From: Austropuccinia psidii
Lineage: Eukaryota; Basidiomycota; Pucciniomycetes; Pucciniales; Sphaerophragmiaceae
DNA length: 64,000 bases
Reading direction: 5' to 3'
Assembly: GCA_023105745.1 (NCBI GenBank)
Contig: JALGQZ010000011.1
Coordinates: forward strand, 49,400,698 to 49,464,697
The position numbers and the translations under genes were made by a program. How positions within the stretch are numbered: position 1 is the first letter of the stretch; each line of letters opens with the position of its first letter. The notes beneath the pieces were generated by a model. That model saw only the letters and a program-made list of their open reading frames with translations, did not search any database and was not told the DNA's origin. Positions 1-12,428 of this stretch are shown piece after piece.

Positions 1-12
1 GTGCTTGCTAAC

Positions 13-326
13 ATTTGGGAACTAGTGGACATTCTGGCATCCTCCATTTGTGCTTCTTCTCTGGGATGACATTCTTGTCTTTTGGATTTATGACTTGAAT
101 TTCCTGGTCCAGAAAAATTTGATTGGATGGAGTAGTTACTTCCACTTCTAGTAGGAGTCATTTCACGTCAATATAAAGCTATTACGACTAAGAAATGGAT
201 TGAATTTGCCTGCTGGACCTTTAAAGGGCTCTTGGGTAATTAAACTCCTTGGGGATGGGCTAGTTTGAATTTAAATACTAGAATCCAAGGCTTCACAGTC
301 TGAAGAGCTTTCTCTGATGGATGACA
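13..326 (-). pseudogene. E1 ORF1, exons 1 and 2 (upstream extra gene, partial)
   Basis: Exon 1 is 326-219 on the minus strand. It follows a strong acceptor (T-rich tract then CTCTAG) and begins with TG, so an exon ending in A would supply an ATG. Intron 1 is 218-148 (71 nt, GT to AG, with TTGACG as a possible branch site). Exon 2 is 147-13 and encodes an open stretch ending near WRMPECPLVPK, matching exon 2 of A and B. A second donor, GTTAGC, starts at 12 and its intron runs off the window. Exon 1 carries one in-frame TAA (271-273), so the copy is probably dead. Function of the product is unknown. Confidence 0.6.
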
Positions 327-857
327 CTAGAGAAAAAAAAAATTTGTTATTTTATCAAACAATAAAAATAACTTATAAGCTCAGATTATTGGATAAAATT
401 GTTTTGATGTAATTTATGGCAAATTATGTCAAAAATAAAGAAAAAATGTCTAACATTAAGGAAAAAAATCTGTTTAGTAAAGATTTTTGATTTTGAAATT
501 ATTTATTTGATATTATATTTTCCTCAAAGAAATAATAATTATGCAATTAATAAGCTATTAATCAAAATTGTATTATTATTCACTTTATACTAGAATAACT
601 CAAATGATAAATTTCAACTCTGTGATGTGAAAAAGCCACTGGTTAGACAAAAGAAATTTACTCCAAGTAACTCAATAGTATATTCTTTCAAACAATATTC
701 TCAAGAAGAAATAACTTTATTAACATTATAAATATTATTTATAAGAGATAAGTCCCAAAAAGGACAATATTACAGTAAATATGGCAATTTTACGTCAAAA
801 ATAGTAAAATAAAGTCTAGAATATGATTTATGTCCCAAAACTTGGTTAAAATCATGG

Positions 858-870
858 CCAGGCCCCCAAA
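858..870 (-). other. E1 primer-binding-like site
   Basis: On the minus strand TTTGGGGGCCTGGCC directly follows the end of the LTR. The core GGCCTGG occurs just downstream of the 5' LTR in all five elements of the alpha, beta and gamma groups whose 5' end is present. It starts TGG, as expected for pairing with a tRNA CCA end. The primer tRNA was not identified. Confidence 0.55.
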
Positions 871-3040
871 TATAAGGTTTGTCTATGAAACCCTTGATAA
901 TAGTAACAATATCAAGAGTACTATGACTGTCCTCAGTAGAAAAATATAATTTAATGAAATATTATAACCACAAATTCAAATATAATTATTAAAAATAACC
1001 ATATATAAAAAAATTAATTTAATTATTATTATATAAAATAATAATAAAAAAAATATAATAATTCTAATAAATTATGATTATTCTATTATTGTTATAGTCA
1101 CTGACAATTATAACAATAAGAAGTGTAGAGCTCTTAACAAGACAATTACATGTGGAAAATATAAATATTTAACCACTTATAGATAGTATATAAAAATTAT
1201 TTTTAAGAGAATTAAGACACACACTGTGTAGAAATAATTCTTATAGAAAAATTTTATATATAAAAAAACTAATAATGTATAAAGAAGATATAAAGTTTGA
1301 GAGAAAACTTACTTATAATATAAATTTAATACAAAAAGTCAAACAACAACAGTTATTATATTAAATAATTATTATAAGTTAAAAACATGCCAAGAATCAA
1401 TATTTTCAAAGAGAAAACAGCTTTTCATAATAAAAACTATGATTAAAGAGTTTTTGAGAGGAATTTGTGGATTTTAAAAGATATTTTAAAGACAACAATT
1501 TTATAAAATAAAATATATTATAGGTGATCACAACAATAATCTAATTTCTATGATTTCAATTCATTAATTCAAGATTTATAAAGAATGAAATACTTACAAA
1601 ATACTTCAATAATAAGATTTTATATATAATACAACTTTACATGTTTAAATGTCTATTATGATTGGATGATAATTGATGATGGACAAAAACAGTTATCAAA
1701 AGACTATTTTTATGTTTAAAGAGCAGCTCTCATGATTCATCATGGATATAGATGGCGTGCTCAGGTAAAAATGGAAAAACCATGTTTAAAAATAACATTC
1801 TTAACTTAAGGTAAGTTATTTTTAATTCCATTTTAAAGTTACCAGTGTTATTCTTAACTCCAAGTAACTTTGATCCTCATTTAAATTAATTATTCCAATT
1901 TTTAATATAAAATAAGTTTCTTTATATTGAAGTTAATCACATGAGAGCCTTAAAAATAATGTTTCAAGCAGAAGTCTTGTAAACTCAATTTTTAATTAAT
2001 TTTTAAAGAAATCTTAATTTTCTTTCAGTATAATTAACAGAGAATACTTCCAGGCTAATTAACCACAAAGTTTGTTTATAGAAGATACCTAAAACTTAAT
2101 TTATATATAGATAATATAAAATTGTAAGCTGTGTGAAGTTTTTAAGCAAATGCATTAAGAATTAGATTCTTAATGAATTTTTGAAGTTATTACTTTTTTT
2201 CTACATAAAATAGCAATACACACTAAAACCCAACTTTAAATAGGGGTTTAATGCTTGTAAACTTAGGTTTTTGAGCATATTTAAGCTTTGGCAGGTCTGA
2301 AAACTTTAATTTCAAGGCTTTTTATTGGGATTTACCCTTTGACAGGTTGAAATTCCTGTCCAAATTGGGATAAAACCAGTTTAAACTTTAAGGTTGGATC
2401 AAAGTCTAATCTTAATATTTAAATAACGTTGAAAATCCTCCAATATGGGTTGACAACCTTAATTGAATCCTTGCAGATTCAAAAAGCTGGGTACCCCAGC
2501 TCAGTTTGCTCTTTTTCCTTTGTCCCACCTCTCTGTGTGGATTTTGTCCTTTTATTTATTTAAAGCCATACTATGGCCGTAAAAGCTTTTAAATGAAGCT
2601 CACGCAGGATTTACATTCTGTATGGAAAATCCTTAGCTATTTCAGTAAATATACACAACACCTCAATTTTAACTAAAATTTTGGTAAGTTTGCATAAATC
2701 TTATGCAACTATAAATTTAAGCTTTTTTAAGCTGAAATTTAATAATTTCAAAAAAATGTTAAAAAAGCTACATTAGTACTGTGAGATTCTTAAATCTTCC
2801 AATAACATAAGAAATAAGCCTTTTTGGGTATAACACCCTATGGGTGTACCCTAGGTCATTTTTGGTGAAGAATTGAAAAATGAAATATTATTTATAACTT
2901 TGTTTATCCAAAAAAGCTATATTTATTTTTTATTATTTTTATTTTAAATTCAATTGAAAGATATGTTGAAGACTAAATCAGCTGTATATACAATCATTTG
3001 TGGCCTTATGGGTATGTTCTACATACTTCACACGCTCACA
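871..3040 (-). repeat. E1 5' LTR, about 2.17 kb
   Basis: The LTR starts TGTGAGC at 3040 (minus strand) and ends CTTATA at 871, a one-base change from the CTTACA end of sister LTRs. It is AT-rich and non-coding. It aligns over its length with the LTR of A (8467-10379, 20293-20326, 41760-42008). No gene is seen inside. Confidence 0.8.
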
Positions 3041-3124
3041 AAAGGGGTTGAATTACCAAGGAACCATGTAAAGGTCCAGCAGGTGAATTAAAGAAATTCC
3101 TTAAGTCCATTTTTCTTTATATAG

Positions 3125-3872
3125 TGGAAGTAACTACTCCATTCAATAAAATGGATCTGGACCAGGACATTCAAGTCATAAAATGAAAGGACAAGATTTT
3201 TAACCCAGAGAAGAGGCACAAATGGAAGATGCCAGAATTTCTCTCAGCTCCCAAATGTTAGCCAGCACCTTTTAAAATCTTATTGGCAGTGCAGAAGCTG
3301 TCCTAACTGCTATTCCTGTCGTCAGACCTGAACCATTTCCAGCAGGAAACAATAGAAATATACCAGTCTCAGTAAAAGAATTTCTTTATGGAGGCAAAGA
3401 ATCAGGAGTGGGAACTTCTTCCAAGTTTTTGGATAGATAAAATGAACTCATACCTTCAAGTGAAGAAGCTCATGAGCCCAGAAAAGACAGAAGATCTTCT
3501 GGGGGTTGGACACCCATGTCTTGCAAAGGAAAAGTCCAACATATAAAAGCTTGGCTAAAAACCCAAAGCATGTTTCCAGAGGACCAGAAGAAAAATTTTG
3601 CCCAAGGAAAGGACAACAACCTAGTGGAAGCTACCCAAGCCTCCACAAGCAAAAATGTGCATCAAAAAGTGCCAAACAAGGGCAAGAAAGACTCAAAGAA
3701 GGATCAGAAGGTAAAAGCAAAGCCCAAGTGGAACAAGCCTTGCCCACAGAACTACAGAATTCCCACAAGAGAGAAGAAAGCCATGGACAATGTGTTCAAT
3801 ATGGAAAGGAATCTGATGGAATTCAAAAACAAGGAGGAAGAAAGAATGAACAAATCATTTCCAAAGAAATAG
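3125..3872 (+). pseudogene. A ORF1 remnant with intron
   Basis: Exon 2 begins after a TATAG acceptor at 3124 and is 132 nt, the same length as exon 2 of B-minus. An intron of 69 nt (3257-3325) has donor GTTAGC, a perfect fungal branch site CTAAC (3303-3307) and acceptor GTCAG. Splicing in phase 1 gives a residue run (YLNHFQQETIEIYQSQ) matching GLNHFQVAEIEIYQCQ of B-minus. Exon 3 (3326-3872) contains the SCK-KVQ and FNM-R-LMEF motifs of this family and ends in TAG at 3870-3872. Exon 2 has a TGA and exon 3 a TAA, so this copy is broken. Function unknown. Confidence 0.65.
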
Positions 3873-5030
3873 ACCTTTTAAAGCTTTCAAATCATTTCAA
3901 AACTTGTATTGAAGAGATTTGAGCAACGTTAAACAATTCTGAGTATATCCAACAGAAGTTGGGTAGAGAGATTTTACAGGTAAAAGAGTCACAAAGGAAT
4001 ATTATTGGTCTGAAAAATCTGAATAAGGACAAAATTTTGTCTTTGACACAAATTTGTGCAAGAATTGAGTCTAAAGTTACCTTACTCAATCAACCAGATG
4101 ACAATTCTATTTCTCTTATTACTAAAAAATCAAGAGAATTAAGAATACAAGTCCAGAACTTGGAAAATTGAAGTCCTCAAAATGCAGTTCTTTTCCAAGA
4201 ACAATTAGAAAAGTGATAAAGCAAGACTTGAATTGAAAGAAGATATTCAATTGAGTATTAATAATATATCACTGAATAATTAATTTCCAAGACAGTCCAC
4301 AACAATTTTTGACAGAAATGTGCTGAACTTGAACAATGACTTACATAATACAATTCAAGTAATGAAGAAGTGAAGACTGCTTGTAATTTTAAATAAATTC
4401 CAAGATTAGAGGAGTGGACAACCTTCAGTGGTGAAGGAGAATATAATCATATTTAATTTATGAAAACAATTGATATTTTCAAAGAAGACTTTAACATACC
4501 AGATGAATACATAAGTTCCATATTACACTCATTGTTTACCAAATCAGCAAAGAAATGGTATTAAAAATGAGACAAGACCATGGTAAACATTCTTTGCCTT
4601 AGAGGAAAGAACAAATCATTTCCAAATGGGCAAATGATTCCTGGATACTTAAGATGGAAAATTCCTTTGAGGAATCCATATTTCATATTGAGAGGGACAG
4701 GCCCATGTCCTGGTTTCTTAAGCAGAAGGACAGATTAACCACCATTCATCCTGATATGTCTGAAACAATGATAGATGAAAGGATATAGGGAAATGTGGTG
4801 GTGACCTTGAGAATGCTATAAGAAGAAGATGTATTGAGCCTTTCTCTACAGAAGATTATATTGATACCATGGAAGACATGACAACAAGAAAAAAATTGGA
4901 AGAAATTGGTATAAACCCCCGATAAACAACCAGACTAGTGGGAATCCAATTTTAAAGCCAAATAAACCACATGAAAAAGCTCCTTTAAAGCTTCATGAAG
5001 GTGGAAGTACATCTCATTTAGCAAATACTT
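3873..5030 (+). pseudogene. A gag remnant
   Basis: Downstream of ORF1 the translated frames still align in patches with the gag proteins of B-minus and B-plus. Examples are the LEEW-TFSGEGEYNH capsid stretch near 4400-4450, the KKWY block near 4550 and the YIDTMEDM block near 4860. Stops and shifts interrupt every frame. The zinc knuckle near 5000-5030 has lost its first cysteines, so RNA packaging function should be absent. The ATG that starts gag in beta elements is changed at the ORF1 stop. A pseudogene by sequence. Confidence 0.6.
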
Positions 5031-8000
5031 GTCCCAAAAAGACAAGAATCAATGAGATACAAATTGATAAAGTTGAATACACAAAAGAAACAAATAATTT
5101 ATCTTTAAATGAAAGTGATTCTAAGCCTTCTGAAGAAGAGGAGATTCCAGATGAACTTAGTATAGAAAAAATTAATGTTTCATTTGAAGTCACAGAAGTG
5201 CACACTCACTTACCACAGTATAGTGATGAATGTATGGATTTCATAAATGTGCAAGATGGTAATATGCAGAAAACCAAACCTACCAGAGGAAAAGGTTATA
5301 CATCTGCATCATTTTGTATCACTAATATTGTGATAAACAACAAAGAAGCCAAGATACATCTTGAATCAGGTGATTTTTGTACTTGTGTTGGACAAGATCA
5401 TGTTGGGATGACCTATACCTATTGGTAAGAAAATCCAATTCCAATTGAGGGAACAAAATTCAGCAGTGTTAGCGTAGATATGCACCCTTTGGGCATTCTT
5501 GAAGCAGAAATGATATTCCCTCATCCTGCAGGCAGTATCAGATTGAAAGTTGAATTTTTGGTAATAAATAATTGTATTTCAAAACACTTTATTTTCTGAA
5601 ATTATTATCTTAATATTTATGGTATTGATATCAATAATCATGAAGACAGATATTTCACTATAGGGGAAAATAAAAGGCAAAAATTTGCTTTTTCTCTAGA
5701 ACAAGGAAAGCAATATTTATCACTTCTATGGATTCCCCTAAAGGTTTTCATCAGATTTTTTTGACACCTCATGCTAGGAAAATTTTGAGAATAATTTCTC
5801 ATTGTGGTCTTTATGAATACTCGAGGATGCCTTTTGGTATTAAGAATGCATCCTCTCATTATCAAAGAATGATGAATACCATTTCCCACATTAATTATCA
5901 GAGGGATGGTTGATAATTTATATTTATTACATTATCATTTTTTTAGAAACCTGGCAATTGCATTTAGATAGACTTTAATTAGTACTTAGGAAGATTCTTC
6001 AAATGAACATGAAAATATCTCTTAAAACATTTAATTTTTTGTTTCATGAGTTGAAAGCTCTAGGACATGTATTCTCAGCGCTGAGCCTTGGTGTTGATAA
6101 TAAAAAAGTGGCTGCAGCTTTACTGAAACAAATGACGCATAACAAAAAATAAATGATGTATTTCTTAGAATCTTATAGTTATTACAGGAAACACCCTAAA
6201 GATTCATTAATCCATGCCAAATCATTGTACAGAATTTGTGATCAGAAAACTGTCTTTGAGATGAAACAGGAAAGGATTAAAGCATATAAAAAGATCAAGT
6301 ATGACTTGACTAATGCACCTTTATTATTGATTCCAGACTGGAGACTTTGTTTGAAGCTGTATATTGATGCATGTGGTGAAGGTCTAGGTACATCTCTTCA
6401 TCAAGTTCAAATTGTCAAGGACCAGCCTTATGAAGGTCCAATTTGGTTTATCTCAAGACAAATAAAACCTACCGAGGCCAGATATGGAGCTAGCTGAATG
6501 GAGTGTCTTTCCCTTGTTTGGGCTATAGAAAAGCTTCATTATTATATTTATGCTAGTTTGTTTGAAGTAATTACTTATTTTAATGCAGTAAAATCACTTC
6601 TTAACATGAGAACTCCAAACAGGCACATGTTAAGATGGAAGATTTCAATACAGGAGTATAGAGGCAATATGACCATAGTAAATAAAGCTGGGAATATTCA
6701 TAAGAATGCTTATGGCTTGAGTAGATGGGAGTTACCTAATACACCTGAAAGTCCTGCCTATATTCCTTCAATTGCAGAACCTCAGATTCCAATTGAAGGA
6801 ATTAACATCACAGATTTGGGTGCAGAATTCTTTGAAGAAATTGAAGAAAGCTATAGGCAAGATAAAAATGGTCATATTCTTACTGCTCTTCTTGACAAAG
6901 ATTGCAAAGATGCAGAGTTGGCTAATTCTCTTGATGATATTTGGAAAACATCTTATGACAATGGAGGATTCGATTCATTTGATGGTATCATATATCATAG
7001 ATCTAAACACACATGTGGCATGGTCTTACGTAGTAGAATGTTAATCAATACAATACTACTAGAATGCTATGATAAAATTGATTCTGGACATCTCTCTGAA
7101 GAGATAACAATGGAAAGAATTAAGACATGTGCCTGGTGGCCATCTTGGAGAAAAGATGTCATTGAGTACTTTCATAATTGTAATAGATGCCAGAAAGCCA
7201 ATAAAGCTATTGGTAAAAGATTTGGTTTAATTATTCATATACAGGAGCCAAGTACCCCATGGGAAGTGGTTCATATGGATTGGGTAACTGCTTTGCAACC
7301 TAGAGGTGATTAAAGTTACAATTCTTGTCTTGTTATTTAAGACAAATATAGAAAAACTCCAATTTTTTTACCATGTAATGAAGATGACGCAGCTATGGAT
7401 AGAGCTCTTTGGATTTGTAACAGAGTCATATTCCATACTGGTCTCTTTAAAAATATCATGAGTTATAGAGACCCAAAGTTTAAATCAGCCTTTTGGACTA
7501 ATTTACATACGCTTTTGAGTACAAAAGTATTATTCTCAACAGCATACCACCACAAACATATGGGTTAACAGAAGGAATGATTCAAAACCCTGAGGACATG
7601 ATCAGAAGAATTTGTGCTTATGGCCTGGAGTTCAAAGATTCTGATGGCTTCACCCATTATTGGTGTACTCTTATACCAGGATTTAAACTAGCCTATAGGA
7701 CTTATATCCATGCTTCAACAGGCAAAACTCCTGCAATGTTGGAAAAAGGATGGAACCCTAAACTTCCAGTTGATACTCTGAAGTAAGTTTCAGTTTATAT
7801 TCATCCAAATGCTTCAAGGTTTGAACTATTTCTTGATAAAGTGAGAAATCATGAAAATCAAAGTATGCATGATGCCTTGGAATATGCTAAACAGAAGTGG
7901 GATGAAAGTTCTAAAACCCCAGAATTCAAAGTGGGGGACTTAATACTAGTTTCAACCTTCAATTTTAATAATATTAAAGGCCCAAAGAAACTAGAAGATT

Positions 8001-8374
8001 CCCTTGCCCGACCATTTATTATTAAAGCCCTTCATGGGAAAAATGCAGTACAAGTACAACTTTCAGGAGAATTGGAAAACAAAAATCCAGCTTTCCCTGT
8101 CATTCTAATAAAGAATTACACTTCAAGCAATAAGGTATTATTTCCTTTGAGAAGTAAAATACCCTTAGAAGTACACCAACTTGATCAAAGTGAGGCAAAA
8201 AAAGTACTGAAAGTCTTGAAAGAAAGAAGACTTAGGGGAAAAAATGAAATAGAATACTTAGTCAGGTACAGGAATTCACAACATAAAGATGAATTGATTG
8301 CAGAGAGGACAATACCTGATTCTGAAACTTTTCTCAGAATATTTAGACATAAGAGAAGACCAATTCCTCAATAA
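5031..8374 (+). pseudogene. A pol remnant (PR-RT-RNase H-IN)
   Basis: Order of remnants: protease region 5198-5700, where the LDTGAF active-site motif of relatives reads LESGDF and so has lost its aspartate; RT 5705-6150; RNase H 6153-6620; integrase with HHCC and core 6980-7740; and a C-terminal tail 7841-8374 that ends with a chromo-like stretch. By comparison with B-plus about 0.5 kb covering the N-terminal part of RT is deleted near 5705. The integrase D-35-E region is shifted around 7320-7600. No product could be active. The final frame 7841-8374 is the longest clean piece. Confidence 0.7.
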
Positions 8375-8466
8375 ATGGTCTGTATTGTGTGTTTTACATA
8401 CTCAAAAATACTGGGGGTATACTACAAAGGAAAAATTGTGGTACAATTTTCTTTGGTGGGAGGGAA

Positions 8467-10379
8467 TGTGAGCCTTGAGGTATGTATGACATACCCATAA
8501 GGCCAAAAAGAACATTATATACATTTAATTTAGTCTTGAAGAGACTATTCAATTTGATTTAAAATAAAAAAATTACAAAAAATAAGTATAACGTTTTTTG
8601 GATAAGCTAAAGCTATAATTATTATGTCATTTTTGGATTCTACGCCAAAAATAACCTAGGGTACACCCATAGGATGTCATAACCAAAAATGATTATTTCT
8701 TATGTTATTAGAAGATTTAAGAAACTCATAGTACAATTGCAACATTTTTAATATTTCTTAAAAAAAAATTAAAATTAAACTCAAATAAGCTCAAATTCAA
8801 AGTTGCATAAGGTTTATACAAACATACCAAAATTTTGGTTAAAATTAAGGTGTTGGTTATATTTACTGAATTGGCTAAGGATTTGCCATAAAGGATGTAA
8901 ATCCTGCATGGGCTCAATGTGAAAGGGCTTAAGGCCATAGTATAGCTTTAAATAAACAAAATGGGAAAATCCACACAAAAAAGGTGGGACAATCAAAAAA
9001 GACAAAACAGAGCTGGGGTACCCAACTATGTTGGATTTGCAAGGATTCAATTAAGGCTTTCCACCAGTATTGGTGGATTTTCAACCTTATTTAAACTTTA
9101 AGATTAGCCTTTGATCCAACCTTAGGGTTTAAACTGGTTTAATCCCAATTTGGACAGGAATTTCAAGCTTCCAAATGGTAAATCCCAACATGCATGCTTG
9201 AAGCTAAGGTTTCAATAACTGTCAAAGCTTAATTAAGCTTAAAGAACTTAAATAGGCTTAAAATTTAAAGTCACAAGGATTAAAAACTTATATAAAGTTA
9301 AGGTTTAGTGAGTATTGCTATTCTTGTGGAAAAATAGTAATAACTTCAAAAATTCATTAAAAATACAATTCTTAATGGATTTGTCTGAACCTTGAAGGCA
9401 GCTTTCATTTTAATGTTATCTATGTATACATTAAATTTCAAGTATCTTTTATACAAGGGTTTTGTTGATACTTAGCCTGGAAATTTACTCTTTAATTATA
9501 CTTGAAGAAAATTAAGATTTCTTCAAAAATTAATTAGAAATTGAGTTTAACAGATTTTGGCTTGAGCCTCTATTTTTAAGTTGTTCATGTGATTAACTTT
9601 AATATAAATAAATTCATTTTATATGAAAAATTAAAAAAATTAACCCAAATGAGGGTTAAAATGTCTTTGAGTTAAGAATAACACTGGTAACTTTAAATTG
9701 GAATTAAAAATAAGTTACCTTACATTAAGAAACTTATTTCTAAGATTTGTTTTCAGTTTTGACCTTAGCATGCCCTCTATATCCATTATTAATCATGAGA
9801 GATTCTGTTCAGACATAAAATGATTCTATTCAACAGTGTTTTTGACCATAAATCATCATCAATCCAAAAATATTAGACATTTAAACAGGTAAAGCTTTAT
9901 TACATATAACATCTTATTATTAAAGTAATTCTTGAGTTATTTTATTCTTGATTTATTTTAAATTAAAAAAATTGAAATAATAGAATTAACATTATTGTTG
10001 TAATGGCCAATAATATATTTTATTTTATAAAATTTTCATCTTAAATATCTTTCAAAATCAGCAAATTCGTCTTAAAAGCTCTTTAATCATATTTTGTGTT
10101 ATAAAAAGTTTGTTTTATCTTTAAAAGATTGAGTTTTGGCGTGGTTTTAACTTACAATAATTATTTAATATCATAACTGTTGTTTTTAACATGCTATATT
10201 AAACATCTATTATGACTAAGTTTTCTCTCTCGAGTTCTATATTTTTTATCTATTATTAGTTTTTTTGAATAGAATTTTTTTATAAGAATTACTTCTGCAC
10301 AGTGTGTGTGATAGTTCTCTTCTAAAGAATATCTATAGTATCTATAAGTGGTTAAATATTGATATTTTCCATGTGTAAT
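8467..10379 (+). repeat. A 3' LTR, segment 1 (5' part)
   Basis: Starts TGTGAGCC right after the purine tract GGTGGGAGGGAA (8455-8466), which fits a plus-strand primer. It aligns with the reverse complement of the E1 LTR. It stops at GTAAT (10375-10379), which is repeated at 20293-20297 on the other side of B-minus: a 5-bp target-site duplication. AT-rich, no gene seen. Confidence 0.85.
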
Positions 10380-12284
10380 TGTAAGATGTGTCTAAGAAAC
10401 TGATGATAATATTACTATTAATCAACAGTACTATGACTGTTCTTATGAAATATAATACCAAAGTGTTATTATCACCACAATTAAATTATTAAAGAATTTT
10501 TTTTCACGTGTTAAACACTGCTAGTGATTTTAACAGTGAGCAAGTAATTGTCTCCAAGAATAGATTACAAGAAGATTTTAATAATAAAACTTCTTTTTAT
10601 TAAAATAATAAAATTATTTTTATATATAATTATTTGTTGAGAGAATAATTATAATGGTAATTCTTGAAGAAAACTAATTTTAGAGAAAAACTTGAAGAAT
10701 TAAAAATAAATCACTCACTAATATTCCAAAGAACTTATTGAAAGATAAGATAGAGAGATTTGATGTAGAATTGTGGATTTAAAGGATCAAAATAAATTTA
10801 TAAGATTATTACAGCAATATATAGTTGTATTATATGATTTCACGTCTTTCTGATTGATTGTGAAAGAATTAAAACACTTAAGAATAGCTTTAACTAATAC
10901 TTACCTGTTGGTAACAATGATATAAATGATGATAAGATGATGATATGGAAAAAACAGCAAGAGGAAGCCTCTTTTAAGTCAAAAACAGCTCACAGGGGCC
11001 TGCCATGGAGCAAACTGAAAGACCAGTGAGTGAGAAAACCATAAATCCTTTTGGATTATTGATTGCATCATCTGTTGTCACATAAGATTATCATAATTAC
11101 TTAATTGATGCTTTTACGTGACTACCAACCCCAATATGGTTATGAATAAAAGGAGGAACATCTGTAAATCTTCTTTTATTATAAAAGAATCATTGATTTC
11201 TCAAAGTTATCAATGTTTTTGGCAATTTCATCACAGGTTGTATTTACTGTGAATTTTTGAAGATTCAGTGTTTCATATAGAATAATAAAAATGGACTGTA
11301 GGTAAAACAGTTAATTTTACTAGTAAAGCCATAACTCTTTTTGGTTGTACCATAAATGATACAGTTCTCCATTGGTCCTGAAGGTTTCAGAGAGATTCAT
11401 GAAGAATTGTATTTTTAATGAATTTTCGAAGTTTTTACCTCATTTCTAAGTATAATTGCAAATATCAGTCTTTTACTGGTTGCTATGAGGTAAATCAATG
11501 GATAAAAGTCCAAAAAGGGTTTTAATTACTCTTTTGGGGTTTATCCATGGAAAGTCATTAAGAATTGACATGGTTACAAGAGTCTAAGTAGCTCTTTACC
11601 TCTCTGGCATGTCAAAATAGCAGGTTATTTGCTATTTTCTTAAGATTTACTGGAGTTGTAACATGGTAACCAAGTTCCCAAAAGGTTTTAGTTCACCAAT
11701 TGGGCCAAGATCAGCCATGGATCCAAGCTTTGGAGCCGTCCACGCCTCTGAGGCCTCAGAAGTTGGGTACCCTGGCTCTCTTTGATATCTTTTGTCCCCC
11801 TGGCTTATTTTTTACGTCAAAATAGAAATTTAAGCTTACAGTGAGATATCCACTATGGGTATACCAAAAGTCCATGTAAGAATACCATGATATCAAGTGC
11901 CCAAAACATGCATAACAATATTCTTAGTGTATATGTAATATGGGATTTCTCACATTCCCATTATTTTGGCATGAAATTAAGACAAAAAAGATTTTCATGG
12001 ATCTTTTATGTGGTATTGAAGTATTTTCCATATTACCACCTCAAAGAGTTTATTTGAGCCTATTCACTGCATGGAGCTACCCCAGGTGAATGTTTGGGTA
12101 GAATCCAAATCTGGCCTTAAATCCATGGATTTACTTACTCAATAGAACATTATTCATCTTTTCTGAAATAAAAAATGATGAATTTTGGATATATGCATGA
12201 CTTATGAGTTATGCATAGTTCAAAATTGATTTTTAAGATAATTGTGGCCTATTTGGGTATGTAAAATATACCTCAAGGCTCACG
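10380..12284 (-). repeat. B-minus 3' LTR, 1.9 kb
   Basis: On the plus strand it begins TGTAAGATGTG and ends GGCTCACG; the last base is mutated from the expected CA/TG end. The adjacent minus-strand purine tract TGGTGGGAGGGAA lies at 12285-12297. It retains about 390 bp (roughly 11300-11690) that the 5' LTR of the same element lacks. The stretch from here to 12428 is 3' untranslated sequence. Confidence 0.85.
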
Positions 12285-12428
12285 TTCCCTCCCACCAAAA
12301 AATAAAATTGTATTAAAATTTTATCAATGGTATAAGTAATAAAAAGCCACAAAGGGGGTTAATGTCCACTGTCCGACCTCTTTAAATCACCCAGATAAAG
12401 TAGATTTAAAGCACATTTATAGACATAT

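Larger units (their letters stand above)
1..3040 (-). mobile_element. E1: Ty3/Gypsy LTR retrotransposon (alpha group), partial, running off the left window edge
   Basis: On the minus strand this reads as a 5' LTR (3040 down to 871), a primer-binding-like site, a leader, and the first two exons of the ORF1 gene. The rest lies left of the window. The reverse complement of 1-240 aligns with 3060-3265 of element A, and the LTR aligns with the split 3' LTR of A, so E1 and A belong to one family in opposite orientations. E1 abuts the leader of A at 3040/3041, which suggests insertion into A. The left target-site copy lies outside the window, so this is inference. Confidence 0.8.
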
